Part shown: piece after piece, positions 32,110 through 33,327 of the stretch
How the letters are laid out: each line of letters begins with the position of its first letter
How positions within the stretch are numbered: the stretch's first letter is position 1
Assembly (NCBI RefSeq): GCF_001039355.2
Contig: NW_019775925.1
Coordinates: 131,524-164,850, forward strand
DNA: 33,327 nucleotides
Direction of reading: 5' to 3'
DNA from: Lingula anatina
Lineage: Eukaryota > Brachiopoda > Lingulata > Lingulida > Lingulidae
Notes under the pieces: generated by a model
Told to the model about the DNA's origin: nothing
Databases searched by the model: none
The model's input: only the letters and a program-made list of their open reading frames with translations
Program-made: the position numbers and the translations under genes

Positions 32110-32590
32110 TGCTGCTGTTCTCTACATTCCTCAAAGACCCATGCACATTCTTAAAAAGTGACTGCTTTATCAATCCCCAACGTTTCATGTTCCTACCTCT
32201 AAGGGTAGATAGTAGAAATAACAATGCAAAAAATAGAATCAACCACCCCCATGGACGGCCCCAATTTATGTCATCAAAAAACCAGAAGGACCCATACACA
32301 TCCCTAGAGACATGTTTTCAATCCCCATAGCCTTTCGTTCCTAACTTATACGGTCTAAAAGTAGATAGCAGAAATTACAACGTCTAATTATATTCAACCA
32401 CCCCCAGGACCACACCCCAAGTCAAAAAAAAAAATCAAATGATACTGCAGCTACGTTTCATATTTTTAACTCAAATGGTCGATACAATGGGTAGATAGCA
32501 GAAAATACGTTGTAAACTTAGAATCAACCACCCCCAGGGACCCCGTGTCACAAAAAAATTCCGAAGTGCCCATGCACATTTCTTACCATA
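32110..32590 (-). repeat. Array of diverged repeats, reverse orientation, joining the right arm
   Basis: The phrase AACCACCCCCA (inverse of TGGGGGTGGTT) recurs at about 32239, 32396 and 32526, giving unit lengths of roughly 130-157 bp. CTATCTAC-type and ACTCAAATGGT phrases repeat in register. The last unit abuts the inner end of the right inverted arm at 32591. It mirrors the forward array at 30785-31400. Confidence 0.7.
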
Positions 32591-33208
32591 TACAGTGGTC
32601 GGAATAATTTTGTTTCCGTTGTACACCGGTGTAACCACGTTCGAAATGTTTTTATCCCTATCTTGTGAATAGAAGGGGGCGGACAAACAATGGAGGGCCG
32701 TATAAATCCCTTCAAAATTCGAACGCACAAACACAATAGCTTAGGTGGAATAACACAATACTCAATACGTGTGAACCCCATGACGCCGGTTTCTGTGGCC
32801 CAGCGCGAGCGTGACAATCCGCTGTAACTAGGTGTAATTAACAGCAGGATACATCAGCCAGAAGGTCCCTATTGTTTGTTGCGGCGATAGGATTATAGCT
32901 TGAAGAGGCTAAACCCATGCTAAGGCGTGCCACGCGAAGCGAACTGTCCTTTTGTTCACTAGTTTGGCACGCGCAGCTGGTTTTTAGTGTTTCTAACAAA
33001 CTGCTAGTTAAATTTGTTATCAGTTATTTCATCCTATATGAAATTTCCGCAGTCAAAAATTGAACTAATTATTGTTTGTTGGGTTGAAATGCATGAGCGT
33101 CAGCATCAATCTGTCTCAAAAAATTCCTATTGCATTAATTTATAAATGTATAATTTATTTATGTACTTACGTTTTAATTTGAAATATCTGCATTCAAACG
33201 TTCAAGTA
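32591..33208 (-). repeat. Right inverted arm, 618 bp, uninterrupted
   Basis: Reverse complement of the left arm with about 12 substitutions and no net length difference. The inner end reads TACAGTGGTCGGAATAATTT and the outer end CGTTCAAGTA. There is no LINE at the position that is interrupted in the left arm, so it shows the pre-insertion state. Beyond 33208 the sequence does not match the left flank. Confidence 0.9.
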
Positions 33209-33327
33209 TTTATAAAACATGAATGATAATGAAAGAGGAATAAGGAAAAAACATATTACTTATATTATGCTTATATTATAATATTGAAATTAAATGAGGT
33301 GCATTGACATAGGCGCAATGACAATCC
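33209..33327. other. Right flank
   Basis: 119 bp of AT-rich DNA. It does not continue the THAP exon found at the left flank, so the two flanks do not reconstitute one interrupted gene. Confidence 0.5.

Noticed and set aside
297-33208. Polinton/Maverick-type virus-like element
   Set aside because: Size and inverted ends would fit, but I found no protein-primed polymerase, integrase, ATPase or capsid-like coding region in any frame.
33209-33327. Right flank as the continuation of the broken left THAP exon
   Set aside because: A short AAAGAGGAATAAGGA stretch resembles the THAP exon, but the following codons of the domain are absent, so the match is best taken as chance.

Overview
The window looks like non-coding-rich DNA from an animal nuclear genome, most likely a marine invertebrate. 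The reasons are long introns with GT/AG borders, AT-rich spacers, many mobile-element fossils of metazoan type (a LINE reverse-transcriptase tail, Tc1/mariner, PIF/Harbinger, hAT-like elements, MITEs, a probable solo LTR, a tRNA-like SINE head) and a gene of the HSPA12 branch of the HSP70 family. HSPA12 genes are strongly expanded in bivalve molluscs. I therefore favour a mollusc, but the sequence alone does not prove it.

The most striking architecture is a pair of inverted arms near the two ends of the window: 297-2030 on the left (interrupted) and 32591-33208 on the right. After removing a LINE insertion from the left arm, both arms are exactly 618 bp. Read by eye they differ at about 12 positions (about 98% identity). 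They bracket about 33 kb, so the window may be a giant terminal-inverted-repeat element carrying host-like genes, or it may be two copies of one repeat in opposite orientation. I see no intact transposase that would decide this.

Layout. 1-296: a partial THAP-domain exon with a conserved promoter, ending where the left arm begins. 565-1676: a 5'-truncated LINE inside the left arm. 3040-5640: a MITE copy, GC-rich repeat units, short GGAC-type repeats and a tRNA-like sequence. 6210-9632: an unidentified small multi-exon gene model, with a MITE, a probable solo LTR and other inserts in its last intron. 9155-12300: MITEs and spacer. 12973-13677: a weak two-exon ORF. 16177-19035: a TA-flanked element holding a broken Tc1-like transposase. 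19375-20907: a Harbinger-type element with a second element nested in it. 22039-22430: an RTE/SINE-like repeat. 22984-26307 (minus): a complete four-coding-exon HSPA12-like gene. 26652-26885 (minus): a THAP-domain exon. 27135-31724: further MITE copies, a second Tc1 fossil and a short 12-mer array. 30785-32590: two opposed arrays of about 130-155 bp repeats leading into the right arm.

Only the HSPA12-like gene is a confident functional protein gene. The THAP exon is well supported as a domain but may be a fragment. The unidentified gene at 6210 rests on splice-phase consistency only. The rest is repeat-derived or without recognisable content.
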